NCBI RefSeq assembly: GCF_037975245.1
Contig: NC_092575.1
Location: 21,715,841 to 21,775,840, forward strand
Reading direction: 5' to 3'
DNA from: Apostichopus japonicus
Lineage: Eukaryota; Echinodermata; Holothuroidea; Aspidochirotida; Stichopodidae
DNA: 60,000 nt
Of the stretch, positions 33,301 through 45,000 are shown piece after piece. Both the position numbers and the translations under genes were made by a program. Positions within the stretch are counted from its first letter, which is position 1; the number at the start of each line of letters is the position of its first letter. Below the pieces are notes generated by a model, which was given only the letters and a program-made list of their open reading frames with translations, did not search any database and was not told the origin of the DNA.

Positions 33301-34509
33301 TTTCAGACAACCCGTTTGTTATCATGCCTCCCTGTAAAAACTGCAGTAATCCACACAAAAAAATGCATGTCTGAAAGCGAAATAAAATCCTGTTTTGCAA
33401 CAGTCTACATATGCTCCCTTCTAATACTGGATATCAATCAAAGTACTGCTCTTAGAGCTTCCTTTCCTAAACTGCTTAGAAAATAGAAAATCAAGAAAGA
33501 ATGAAAGTAGGGGGGGGGGGGGGGGAGAGAAATGGAGGTACCCACAAAGGGTGATTGAAAATCATCCAAGTAAAACATTTAATGAGGGATTAGGTCTTAA
33601 GTCTACTCTCCAATGATATAAATATATAAAGGAACCAAGTACATCTCTTTATATTAAAGCATGTAATTAGATTAGTCAAATTGCCACACAAGTTGTACCC
33701 TCCTTTACAAAGATTGTTATTAGATTGTTGCAGCAGATAAGTAAGACTCAAATATGTCAGAATGAGAGATTTAACAACCTTTTTTTATTTTTTTTATAGT
33801 TTCTTGTTTATGATTGACCACATTTGTGTAAATATAATTTTATACACAAAATAAACACTTTGGGTCAAAGTCAATAGTACAGTTGGCTGTTGATTAATTA
33901 CCCTTATCTCATTTAAATGTAAACCTTCTCACAAACCTACTTGGTATTTAGGCTAACTACATATAAATTGCACATTTTAGGGCAGAGGAAAGAAACAAAA
34001 TACTTTCAGTAAAGGCGCTTATTACACATTTGCATAAGGGGAGGGGGGTTACAAAATTGGAATTGTCTAAAACTAATAAAGATTTATTTCATTTCTTCCG
34101 TTATCTTGCTACTTCCCAAGAGTTAGGATGCCACGAGAAAGCACGAGAAAGCCCTATCCACGAGTCGATTACGGATATCAAGCCTTTCACAAACTGGAGG
34201 CAAAGTATTCTGGTCTAACTGCAAGGTTGGGAAACAACATCTATTTACACAACAACTTGTAAGGAACTGAAAGTGTACTACTGTAAATTAAAAATGAACT
34301 ATATTAAAAATGAGAAATTAAAGTACCTGCATGGCACTGCATTAGAGATACATAATATCAGCTGCAATATGATCGATGGATTTAATTTAGTTTAAAGTGT
34401 TTGTACCAGAAACTTGCATTTAACATACAACATCAGTAATCCTCATAAATTGACTACACATATGAAGAAAGAAAGACCAAAAATAAAAGAATAGGAACAA
34501 AGTTGTACT

Positions 34510-35480
34510 ATTAATTGTTGCCAAGAATGAATATAACAGCTAGCAGCAATACTTAACTGTTATACTGTTAATAGTCCCCAAGAATGAATATAACAGATAA
34601 CAGCAATACTTTACTGTTATACTGTTAATAGTCCCCAAGAATGAATATAACAGCTAGCAGCAATACTAAACTGTTATACTATTAATAGTTGCCAAGAATG
34701 AATATAACAGCTAGTAGCAATACTTAACTTATACTATTAATAGTTGCCAAGAATGAGTGTAACAGCTACCAGCAATACTTAACTGTTATACTATTAATAG
34801 TCCCAAAGAATGAATATAACAGCTAGTAGCAATACTTTACTGTTTATAGTTGCCAAGAATGAGTGTAACAGCTAGCAGCAATACTTAACTGTTATACTAT
34901 TAATAGTTGCCAAGAATGAATATAACAGCTAGTAGCAATACTTAACTTATACTATTAATAGTTGCCAAGAATGAGTGTAACAGCTAGCAGCAATACTTAA
35001 CTGTTATACTATTAATAGTCCCAAAGAATGAATATAACAGCTAGTAGCAATACTTTACTGTTTATAGTTGCCAAGAATGAGTGTAACAGCTAGCAGCAAT
35101 ACTTAACTGTTATACTATTAATAGTCCCAAAGAATGAATATAACAGCTAGTAGCAATACTTTACTGTTTATAGTTGCCAAGAATGAGTGTAACAGCTAGC
35201 AGCAATACTTAACTGTTATACTATTAATAGTTGCCAAGAATGAATATAACAGCTAGTAGCAATACTTAACTTATACTATTAATAGTTGCCAAGAAATATA
35301 ACAGCAAGCAGCAATACTTAACTGTTATACTATTCATAGTTGCCAAACAATATAACAGCTAGCAGCAATACTTAAGTGTTATACTGTTAATAGTTGCCAA
35401 GAAATATAACAGCAAGCAGCAATACTTAACTGTTATACTATTCATAGTTGCCAAACTTGAATATAACACCTAGCAGCAAC
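34510..35480. repeat. Satellite array, about 55-57 bp monomer with 106-112 bp dimers
   Basis: Monomers read atagttgccaagaatgaata then taacagctag(t/c)agcaata and cttaactgttatactatt. In the middle, two variants alternate: gagtgtaacagc recurs at 34755, 34861, 34973, 35079 and 35185. Shortened units close the array. About 17 monomers in all, in the spacer between the two genes. Confidence 0.9.
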
Positions 35481-37651
35481 TAAAACTTTGACAGAAAATC
35501 TCTTGATATGTCACAAATCATGAGAAATATATGTGCAACTTATGTGTAAAAACCATTCAAAGTTTTGGAGACCCTTTCTAAATGTCTGGATAAGGAGAAA
35601 AAAAAAACTCCACACAGACAATATAAAGGGTGCCTCACAAGCAGAACGTTACAAAATAAATAAATATATATATATATATATAAATACAAATGAGAGGAGA
35701 AAAACTACCATTTTGGTGCCTGTACGTTCACTTATGACACATTACAACTATGTCAGGGTTCAGTTGCATTTGGTAGTGCTTACTAGATTTTAAATGTTTT
35801 GATACTTTTGTGACATAAATTTATAAAGTTAATGGGTAAACCTTAACTCTTAGACCTGAACAATGTACCTGATTGACTGTAGAGTTTTGCATTAAAAAAC
35901 AATGATCCAGAAATTGATTTTTCATATAAGTGACTATAAAAAATGGAAATATGGGCTGAACGGAACATGCCTTTTAAGTTTTAAATTCATATGAAAAGAG
36001 AGAAGATAAAAAAAAAACACATCATTTTTGTCTGGTTTTAACTTTTGTACGTTCTTGATATACTACTCCTGGTATTTTATAAATTTAAATAATACTGATA
36101 TTAAACTGTAACAGGATTTTCATTTACCACAAAAGTTAGTGAAGCATAATTTCTATCGTCTTTCATAAATAAACCGTAGCGAGAATAACAGAATAAGTGA
36201 TTTCTGATGCATGATTCCAAACCACCGAATCTGACAGGATAAGGCAAACTGAAAGATCATATCACTGTTATAAATACATGAGAGTAATTTCATGTTTAAT
36301 TCCACAAAACCACTTGGCACCACCAAGTCAGATTTGAACGACCACAGCACGTACCGCTTACGGTATAAGAAGTTCATTGCCTTTTTTCACCACCGGGGCT
36401 GGAGTTTCAGGCTACTTACTGGCATAATGCTAGTAGATTTCATTGTTTGCCAGTACAAGTAAAGGCACTTGCATTTTACTTCCCAGGTAACATAAAGAAC
36501 ACAAAGACATGATAAGTCCAGTAACAATGGCGAGTCCAAAAATTGGCATAATTTCCGTCCCTATCATGATCCCTGTATTACTGCTGGTTATCAGCAAATA
36601 TTATTGGCCTACTCCCATAAACCTGTCCAAGAATCTAAATTCAGGAAATGCCAGTGGGAACTTAGCTTCTATTCAGTAGATTTTTAAGACACTTGCACTT
36701 CTTAGCAAGTGACCATTCAAACAATTTGAAACTCTGGGATTGGATATCCACAGACTTCATATTAAATAGTAGACTAATGGTAGTACGAAATAGAATTCAA
36801 AATACAGCTCCCCCCCCCCCATTTCATCACTAACTTTGAGCAATTTATGGGAAAAAAACATACCCAGCAGTTTGGGTTTGTTGAATTGTTCATAAGACAA
36901 CCTTTTCGGTGACTTTGCAACAATCATTGTTCATGAGTGAGTGGTAAATGAGTCGGTCCAATTTTCTTGAAGATTCTTACATTAATTTAAATTATGAGCA
37001 CAAAGCAATACTAGTTATTTTCAAACTTTTCTTCAATGTTTTGGAAGCAAGTTTGTCCAGTTATGCCAATACACCGGATTCCTCTGAGTTCTGGGACTGA
37101 ATGACATCGAAAGTCTAACAAGACCAAGGCAAGAGGCTGTTGTGACAGACACGTACGGTAAAACATCCACGTTTGCAAAGCTAACACAATTTGTACCTAA
37201 TTTGCATGTAAAACATATTAGACAAATAGAACCATCAGGGAAGATAATACCCAATAATATATTGCTATTTACGCCCTTATTTGGTCCAAAAAGTGTAAAT
37301 AGAACTGTTTCTATGGAAACAAAGTACACACTCCCTGTCCGGTAAAAATGCAAGTTTGATCCTGGTAGGAAGTATCCTAGGCTTTCAACATTTGAAATTA
37401 ATCAAAGAGAAAGCCTCTCTTACGTACAGAACGGTCCCAGTTTATGTATGGCCTTAATACAGATCTTTCTTTCTCGAATACGCAAGAAGTCTTTGTCTAG
37501 ACTGACCAAAACAACATTTCATGCTTTTGCAAACCATATTTTAAATAATTCTGTACAAAATATAGTGACAACACTTCCATATTTGTTTGAAAATTCCTAC
37601 CATCCAATACAGTATACTACTCTTATCTGAGACATGTCGGTCCGGGCTATG

Positions 37652-39066
37652 TCAGGACATAGTAACAACAGACTGTGTGACCGTGCATTGGGTTTTGTTA
37701 CTGCCGGCCGTAACGGTCTTCACTTTGCTCATACCTCCGTTAGCCAATAGTGTCTGTGCGATCTGTGAAGTGGTGAGGAGGGTCTTGCTTCGTGGGGAGA
37801 TGACCCGATCGGATTTATGAGTCTTTGGTTTACTTGTGACATTGCTTTGCTTGTGGTGGTGATTCCCGGGGGGGAACATTGTCGTCGACGACGATGAAAG
37901 GGTGGTGACCTGATGAGCTCCGAGTACTGCACTATTCAAGGGTAGGTTTCCCTGGGACGTAGTGGCATTCATGTAGGAATTCCGTACACTGACATTAGCG
38001 ACCCTAGGAACGGGAGAATTATGGATAGGCATGAATGGGTGAGACCGAGGGTTATTGTTTGGTATCAGGGTCACCTGAGGAGGTCTGGTCTGGTTGAGAT
38101 TAGTAACCAGTGAACTACCTACTGTCTGAGAGGTGGGTGGCACAAACGGAGGCAACAGTGAAGGGTTCAATGAGGTGTAACCTGCCAGGTTTTGGTGTGT
38201 GAGGAACACTTGCTTTACCGGTGTGGATAAAGCAATGGGAGATACCATTGGTTGAGTTAGGGGTGTATTTCCACCTGGAATGGTAGCTTGCAGGAATGAT
38301 GACGGTAGGGATGAGGATACGATAGACAGAGCCGGACCTAGACTGGGAGTATTGGTAACAACTTGTCCATTGGGCAACTTAAGTCCCTGTGAGACAACTG
38401 GCAGTAGTTGACCACGTGAAAGTTTGATTCCAAGTGAGGTTAAATCTGGCCGAGACTGAAGTGCCTGTGTAACACCAATGGTGACCACTGGCTGGGTGGC
38501 ACCGGATGGCCGGACTGCAAACTCTCCTGAAGGTCTGGTGAAGCCCATGCCAGGAGCTTGATACCTTTGAATCGGGATGCTTGTCGGCTGTAGGACAGTC
38601 TGTAAAGGATTAGAAGGTGCCTGTTTTCGCACGGGTTGTCTAATGGGCACTGTGTGCTTCCCAAGTAATTGACTAACGGTGGGCCTTGCGCTAGGGCTAA
38701 TTGGCATGTTGGGAACGACAGTCACCAGAGAATTCATGGGTTTGACAATGTTTATAGCACGAGCCATCTGTAAATGAGATGTGGTCCGCGTCGCTTCCGA
38801 CATAATGGACGATTGTGTGGGGGAGGTGGTGGCAGCAGCAGCCTCCCTGGCTAGCTGAGCTCTGTGCTCCCGCAACAGGTGGCTCTTCAGCGGGTGTCTG
38901 TAGGAACCGGACGGCATAGAATCAGAACCATATGACTGAGTGGTCTGGCATCCAGATACGGCGGTCGAAGCAGTGGTGACGGTGATGGTCATTAAAGCCC
39001 CCGTGGTCACCACAGACGGTACCCCCGTACAAAATCCTTGAGACTTCCTCTCCTCCTCTTCGGCCT
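37652..39066 (-). CDS. mnt: MNT exon 6 (S/T/P/Q-rich C-terminal tail, stop)
   Basis: The acceptor is gacag at 39067-39071 on the minus strand. It opens with EAEEEERKSQ, continues the acidic block, then runs for about 470 codons of Ser, Thr, Pro, Gln and Val-rich sequence with no domain I recognise. It stops with TGA at 37654-37652 after QSVVTMS. The open frame extends upstream into the intron to 39160, but splice phase sets the border at 39066. Confidence 0.93.
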
Positions 39067-42000
39067 CTGTCGAATCGAAACAGAGAAAGAAATGCAGTCG
39101 ATTATTAGGATACTGTACATCGCAGTGTTCATCTCTGACCGCCAAATTCGTTGTTAGCAATCAGAGGAACTACTAATAAATTCAGCGTTAGATGTACCTC
39201 TTATTGCATTAACCAATTAAAACCCAACTTATCATAATGATATTAATAATAATAATAAGTTTGTTCCATAATTCTCTACTATTTTTCCTAAATGTCAAGT
39301 TGTTCTGGATCCACAAGTAGCTTTACATGCAGAGGTTTATGTCTCGACTGCCTCCACTTTCATTTCAAAGCCAGATAAAATCAGTCTCAATGTATTAATT
39401 GCTCCTAGACGTAAGCACGAAAGGGGCCTGGATCCATTTCCAAAATGAACACATAATAATACAAATTTCAGGTTCTTTGAGAAAAACAGGGCCTCACAGA
39501 TAAAGGATATACCAAATTTAGCTTGTTTTTTGAGCATGGGTTTTTATTACAACTCAATTACCATATTTGGGGGAAATGAAAACAAACATTGTTTGGGCTG
39601 TTTACAGTGGAAAGCATATTATGTATGTCATTAACAGACCTTGTTTACAACATGGTCATTTGGTATGATTCTACTGATCCCAAATGATAATGATTACACA
39701 ACTTTTTGCATGTATTTCATAACATGGTTTAAATTGGCCATTCCATAAATTAGGGGTCTTACTAAAGGGAGGATTGTTATTCATAGAGGTCCTTGTTCAA
39801 CTTTGTATCAGGAATGCATATGTGTGATTATAAACATGACAAGCACGGCCAGTGTACTCAGTTATCTAACCCTGCAAAAGCTTGCTCAATTTTTCAAGCA
39901 AAATTCAAACTTGCTTGACCGTATGTGTGTACACAGAGCACCACAAACATTGAAATGTTGGATATCTTTACTAACGGAATGACCCAAATTGTAGTTTAAA
40001 ATAATATGCTTTTTTTCAATGACTCCTTTGTACCATTATTACATTTTTTACCATTACACAATATTTCCCATTTTTTAACATAAAAATTTGGTACTTATTA
40101 TTGATAGTTATTATCATTTCAATCCAGAAACCACAAAAGCGTATCGACTCTCCTTGCCAAGGTTTTACAGTACAGTATGTGAGGACTTTTACTGCGAACA
40201 GTGTACAAACAGTTCTTATACGGAGTAATTGGGAATCAATGCACCAAGTGTGAAGTTCATCCAAACTTAACTCGAGGAGTGTTTCTTCACACACGAGACT
40301 GAAGACTTGATCAAGTCTAAATATGACATCATCGAGCCACATTTGCTTCAATTCTTGTTTGTTTTTCTTTATTGACTACTTTTTTTAAAATTTAAAAAAA
40401 TTTTCTTTAATTTTCTTTATTCCAGTATAAATATAAATTTATTAATAGGATAAGAAGTACATAGAGGAAACATAATTACAATGTTTATTTGCTGTACTGG
40501 AGATGGGTTTTGCAAATGTTGAAATAATAAATATCCAAGTTCCTCTGAACATGACCATAATGGTGACAATGGTTTCAGTGTAAACACTGTTAACATTCTG
40601 TCTTGAAAATATGAGAAAGACAACAAAGAGAATGTGAAAGGTGTCAGACCCTAGTGTCACAAAGACATCACATTACATTATGACATCACATTATGACATC
40701 ACATTACAAAATGACAGCTCCGGACACGACTCATCAACTAGAATATCTCCCAAATGGAACAAGATAATTCTTAGCTACTCTCGGGGGAATTGTCTTTCAC
40801 CAAAAAATTCTCTGTCACACAAACCAAAGATGATTGTTGTGTTTTTGTGCCCTTTAATATGTCTCCCCTACGGATGGACCCTAGGTACTGGTCATGCCAA
40901 TTTGGACCAAGTGCTGATCAGAGAGGTACCAAACTCTGATTGGTGAGACCAAGGGCTGATTTGATGACTGACCAGAGTAGATACGTACATGTCCCTGGTC
41001 ATGGCCTGACGGTTACACACCTCAGGAAAGTCTGTATCTGTTCAATGAAGCTATCAATACTAAGCCTTGAGCTAAAGTGTGTTCCTTCCATATTTAGTAC
41101 ACCTCACACCGAAGAAAAAAAAAAAAAATACATATAGGGGACAGGTGAGGCATAAAGCTTACAATATAGTCCAAACAATATATCTTACCTGATGCAGTAG
41201 ATGTTGAATATCTATCCTCTTCATCCTGCTCATGGCTCCTCCCCGCCTCCTCCTCCTCTTCCTGTTGCTCCACTAGGATACGATCTTGCACCAGGTCACC
41301 ACTGATGACCGAACCTTGCTGATCCCAAGCCATTCCACGATGTAAGTCTTTGCCCTTTTCCACTTTCAGGCGTTGCAACAATTTTTGCTTCTGTATCTTC
41401 TCTTTCACTAAGCGGTCCAATTCATGTTCCAGTTCTTTTTCTTTCCTTTTCAAAGCCTGAAAGGGAATAGTTGCAAACAGTCAACATATTACAACATGAC
41501 AGTGAATCCGAAGCAATCAATCGATCAATCAATCGATCTATCATTCACTCATTCGATGTATCCAGAAGGGGTTTCTTTTCGACAGAGAAAAGCAAATTGC
41601 TTTCTTTTCTTGTGCATGACACACATCACAACACAGAGAGTGTTTTGTTACAGGAAATCGAACAATCTAGCCCTCGGACTAGTGTTCCTGATAAAAACAC
41701 AAACCTCTACTTGACAAGTTGAGATATAGTCAATCCCACAGTCGTCTTTTGGAATATATTTTAATAACTTAACTTTCAAACGCCACACAATGGGAACTGC
41801 CCATTGGATAATGTAATAGCCAGAATGCAAAACTGTAAAAGCTTGTCTTGCAATGTAAAATAGCTACCAGTTGTTTGGTCGTTTCTGAAATTCCTTTTTA
41901 AAGTCACTGTATAGATTCATTTCCCCTCCCTATCCCAGTGCAACATATTATTTGAATATTAACATGTAGGATGGTACCAAAACTGACAAATTTAATTGAC

Positions 42001-45000
42001 AAAAATATCTCTATTTAAAAAAAACAAAAAAACAAACAAAAATGGGGAACTGGGGGGGGGGGAGGAGGGGTGTAGTCTGCCTCTTAATAAATATTAGCAG
42101 CCTTTCAATTAATCAATGACATTCAAACTAGGGATGAGTAAGACTTTAAGTGAGGTCATCAGAAGGTCACTAGTGCTGTGCCGTTTACAATTTTAAACGT
42201 GTAAACGAACAAAACATCGTTTAAACGTTTAATAAAACCTGATGAACGTTTAAACGAAACTATGATATCAACTGAAAATTAAATTATTGGCAAAAATCGG
42301 GTATCAATTCCCGTGTTTATTTCGTCTACTACGCGAAATAACAACACAACTTAAGATCAGTCGAATCATAAACCGCGAACGTAATCCTACTTTTGCCCCC
42401 CCCCCCCTGATGTATATGGCGATATGAATGGCTTAAACTTGAACGCTGTTATCCTTTTGTGAAAACTTCCTGATTCGCGGCACAAGTGTACTTTATATCG
42501 AGCCGACAGCGGCGGCACAGATAATCCAGTCAATGCATGTTCGATCGAAATGATTATAATCCCTGTCCATCACGTTGAACTCTCCGACCAGACAATACCG
42601 GGTCGAATACTCGACTTGGTAATAGTTGTTCAAATACATGATCAAAGGAAATGTATCGATTGGAGATCGTAAAAAAAACTCTGAAAATCAGTAGAGAAAT
42701 TACCAATTGTGTACGAAATGTAAGTTCGGTCCTTTCAAATTTTACGAAAGATCCAGCAAAACACTTTCAAAAAATTCACGCGAAACTGGCATATCGTGCT
42801 ACATGCAACTAATGTCATGTAAACAAGGCTCTAGTACACCCATTTATGAATAAACGGTAAGACCACATATGGTGTTAAGCGGGGGGAAAAGAAAGTATTT
42901 TCTAGAATTTCCAAAAATACGGAAAAAATAATGTCCTACCATAGTTAAGTGTATAGCAAGTAGCCTTACCACCTCGTCTGTTACGGATGTCACGTAACTA
43001 CGAAAACACAACTAACTAATTGTATTTTGCGAACTTGACGTTTTCTACAAGAACATGGAAATAATTTTAAGCATTAGTTAATCATGCCATGTGGCCTAAA
43101 ACATATTTTATTACAAGGTTTACTTTCATAAAGATGGCCATAGCTTCATATCTTGTGCTGCGTGTATGAACTGTGCCTCGTGTATCATGGGGAATACTCC
43201 ATGAAACGTTTCTTGGAAACTTGCCAAAAATGTTAACAAACAGGTGTTAGACAGGGGATGAGCGCACAGTTGTTTGGCAAGGTACCTGGGAAAATTCTGA
43301 GCACATGTACAGCATCCTACCGTAGTATTTAAGTTGGGTTAAACCGTACTGCAGTTGTAAACTGATGTACGTTTAGTGCGCACTATTCATTGTTAGGCAG
43401 TCTAGAAACGGGGCTTTGCCAAACGTTCTTTGTTTCATAATATCGGAGGTTCTGTAAGTTAAACTTTTTAATGATTGTAAGACAGATTAAATCTCTTTTC
43501 ATTTTATAACATAATATAGCTAAGTAGCTTCTCATTTAAAATTTTTCATCAGCTTCGTGACAATTTAAATTAAAAAAGTTGTCAGTATTTTGCATCCTCA
43601 ACTGCGAATTTTTTTATCGCCAGACACGCAAAAATTTCCGGGGTCTTCGCCCCACCAGGGCCCTAGGGCGGTCCCCTGGACCCCACGCCTACGCGTGCTC
43701 GGCGTTTTCTCGCGATTTTTGCGAACGTTTAAACGTTTAAACGAACGAAAATAGGCCGTTTAAACGTTTAGGTCTTTAAGCGAAAACTCACAGCCCTAAA
43801 GGTCACCATAGGGTCAAGAATTTCATCGCAATTTCTCCATAATACCCATAATCAATTGTTTCATCTGGATCCTTTGGACACAAAAATGCTAAAATGCAAA
43901 TCATCCTACTCATCCTATTATAATCAACATCATAATACATATATGCTATATTGAGCCCCTCCCTTCAAAGCTTCTCCTTTTTTCTTTGTGACAAGTTTAA
44001 TGCCCTATTACTCAAAATAAGGATAAACAGTGATCAAATTATTCAAACTCCTTCCCAGACTTAAAGGTTACTAAGCATTTTAAATCAGCCTAGAGAAAGC
44101 AAAGATATATATAAAGAAGAATGTGCAGCAGCTCTGGTGTACTTTAAGTTGACTCCCACACGTGTAGGGGTATCCTCCCCCAGAGAGATCAATTCAATTT
44201 GAAATGTTAAGTGGTAGTTAAATACTGAGGCATATTCATATTTATTATAAAACACTGTGGGTCTAGACCCAAGGTTGTGATAAATAATTACAATTTAGTT
44301 TCTGTGTGGGGTTGAAAGGGGGATCCACGCCTGTAATTTACATTTTGTAGGCTGACATGAAGAATGATATCTTGCCGAATAAAATCAAATCAAATCAAAT
44401 CATGTTTTTATATTAACAGTAAAAGTGATTAGACAAGCTGATCGACTGAATTGAATTATGGGATTTTAGCCTTGAAGTGAATTGACAAATTTATGACAGC
44501 CAACTCAAATAGCTACTTTAATAGACCACCTCCAACCCCCCCCCCCCCCCGCATTTCCTAACTATGTAACTTTATCGATAGTAGGAGGAATAGCACTCAA
44601 TGAAGTATGCCTCAAGTATTTGCCTGCTGTGTACGGTACCTTGCAAGGCTGAACCTACATAACATTTATTTGCTTCATAGCTGTTTCTGCACACAGAAAA
44701 AAATCTTCAGAGTGTTCACAATAATTTATGCCACACAAATGAATTTCGAAACTGATGTGGTAAATTTGAAACACTCAATAATTTCTGTCGTGTGATGATA
44801 TTCCTTCCCTTTATTTAATGTCTTGCTATGAGATTTTTAACCAGCTCTGATGAACTCTCTATTCTCAAAGAATGTCATGGACAGAGAATTACTACATACC
44901 CCAATGTATCTACAAGCACCACTCAAAATGTTAGAGTTTGAAATCTTCACTTTCCTGTCTTGTAAAGTTGGAATCTGGCTTTTCAAGGCGTCAAAGCATT

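Larger units (their letters stand above)
25815..37651. other. Region between the stop codons of two convergent genes
   Basis: Contains the 3' UTRs of SGSM (plus) and MNT (minus) and any spacer. I cannot place either poly(A) site. Plus-strand AATAAA occurs at 30134 and 30915, far from the stop, and ATTAAA near 28738. Minus-strand AATAAA is seen near 34083. Tandem repeats lie at 26210-26690 and 34510-35480. There are several poly-G or poly-C runs, for example near 33510. No further gene was recognised in nearly 12 kb. Confidence 0.6.
41457..44899 (-). other. MNT intron 4, carrying a hAT-type element
   Basis: A 3.4-kb intron. Its middle is the hAT-type insertion at 42171-43798. Other contents are an aatcaatcgatc run near 41510-41540, poly-G or poly-C runs near 42050, 42397 and 44537, and an (ATCAA)n run near 44378. 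Confidence 0.7.

Noticed and set aside
34510-35480. Regular repeats considered as a CRISPR-like array
   Set aside because: Repeats are contiguous with no unique spacers, and the sequence is eukaryotic. It is a satellite.
36290-36365. Possible tRNA gene on the minus strand (GTTCAAATC near a T-arm-like stem)
   Set aside because: The T-arm pairs poorly, no A box is at the right distance and no acceptor stem can be drawn.
37033-37353. Overlapping 106- and 67-codon frames downstream of the MNT stop
   Set aside because: They lie in the probable MNT 3' UTR, overlap on opposite strands and show no family motif.
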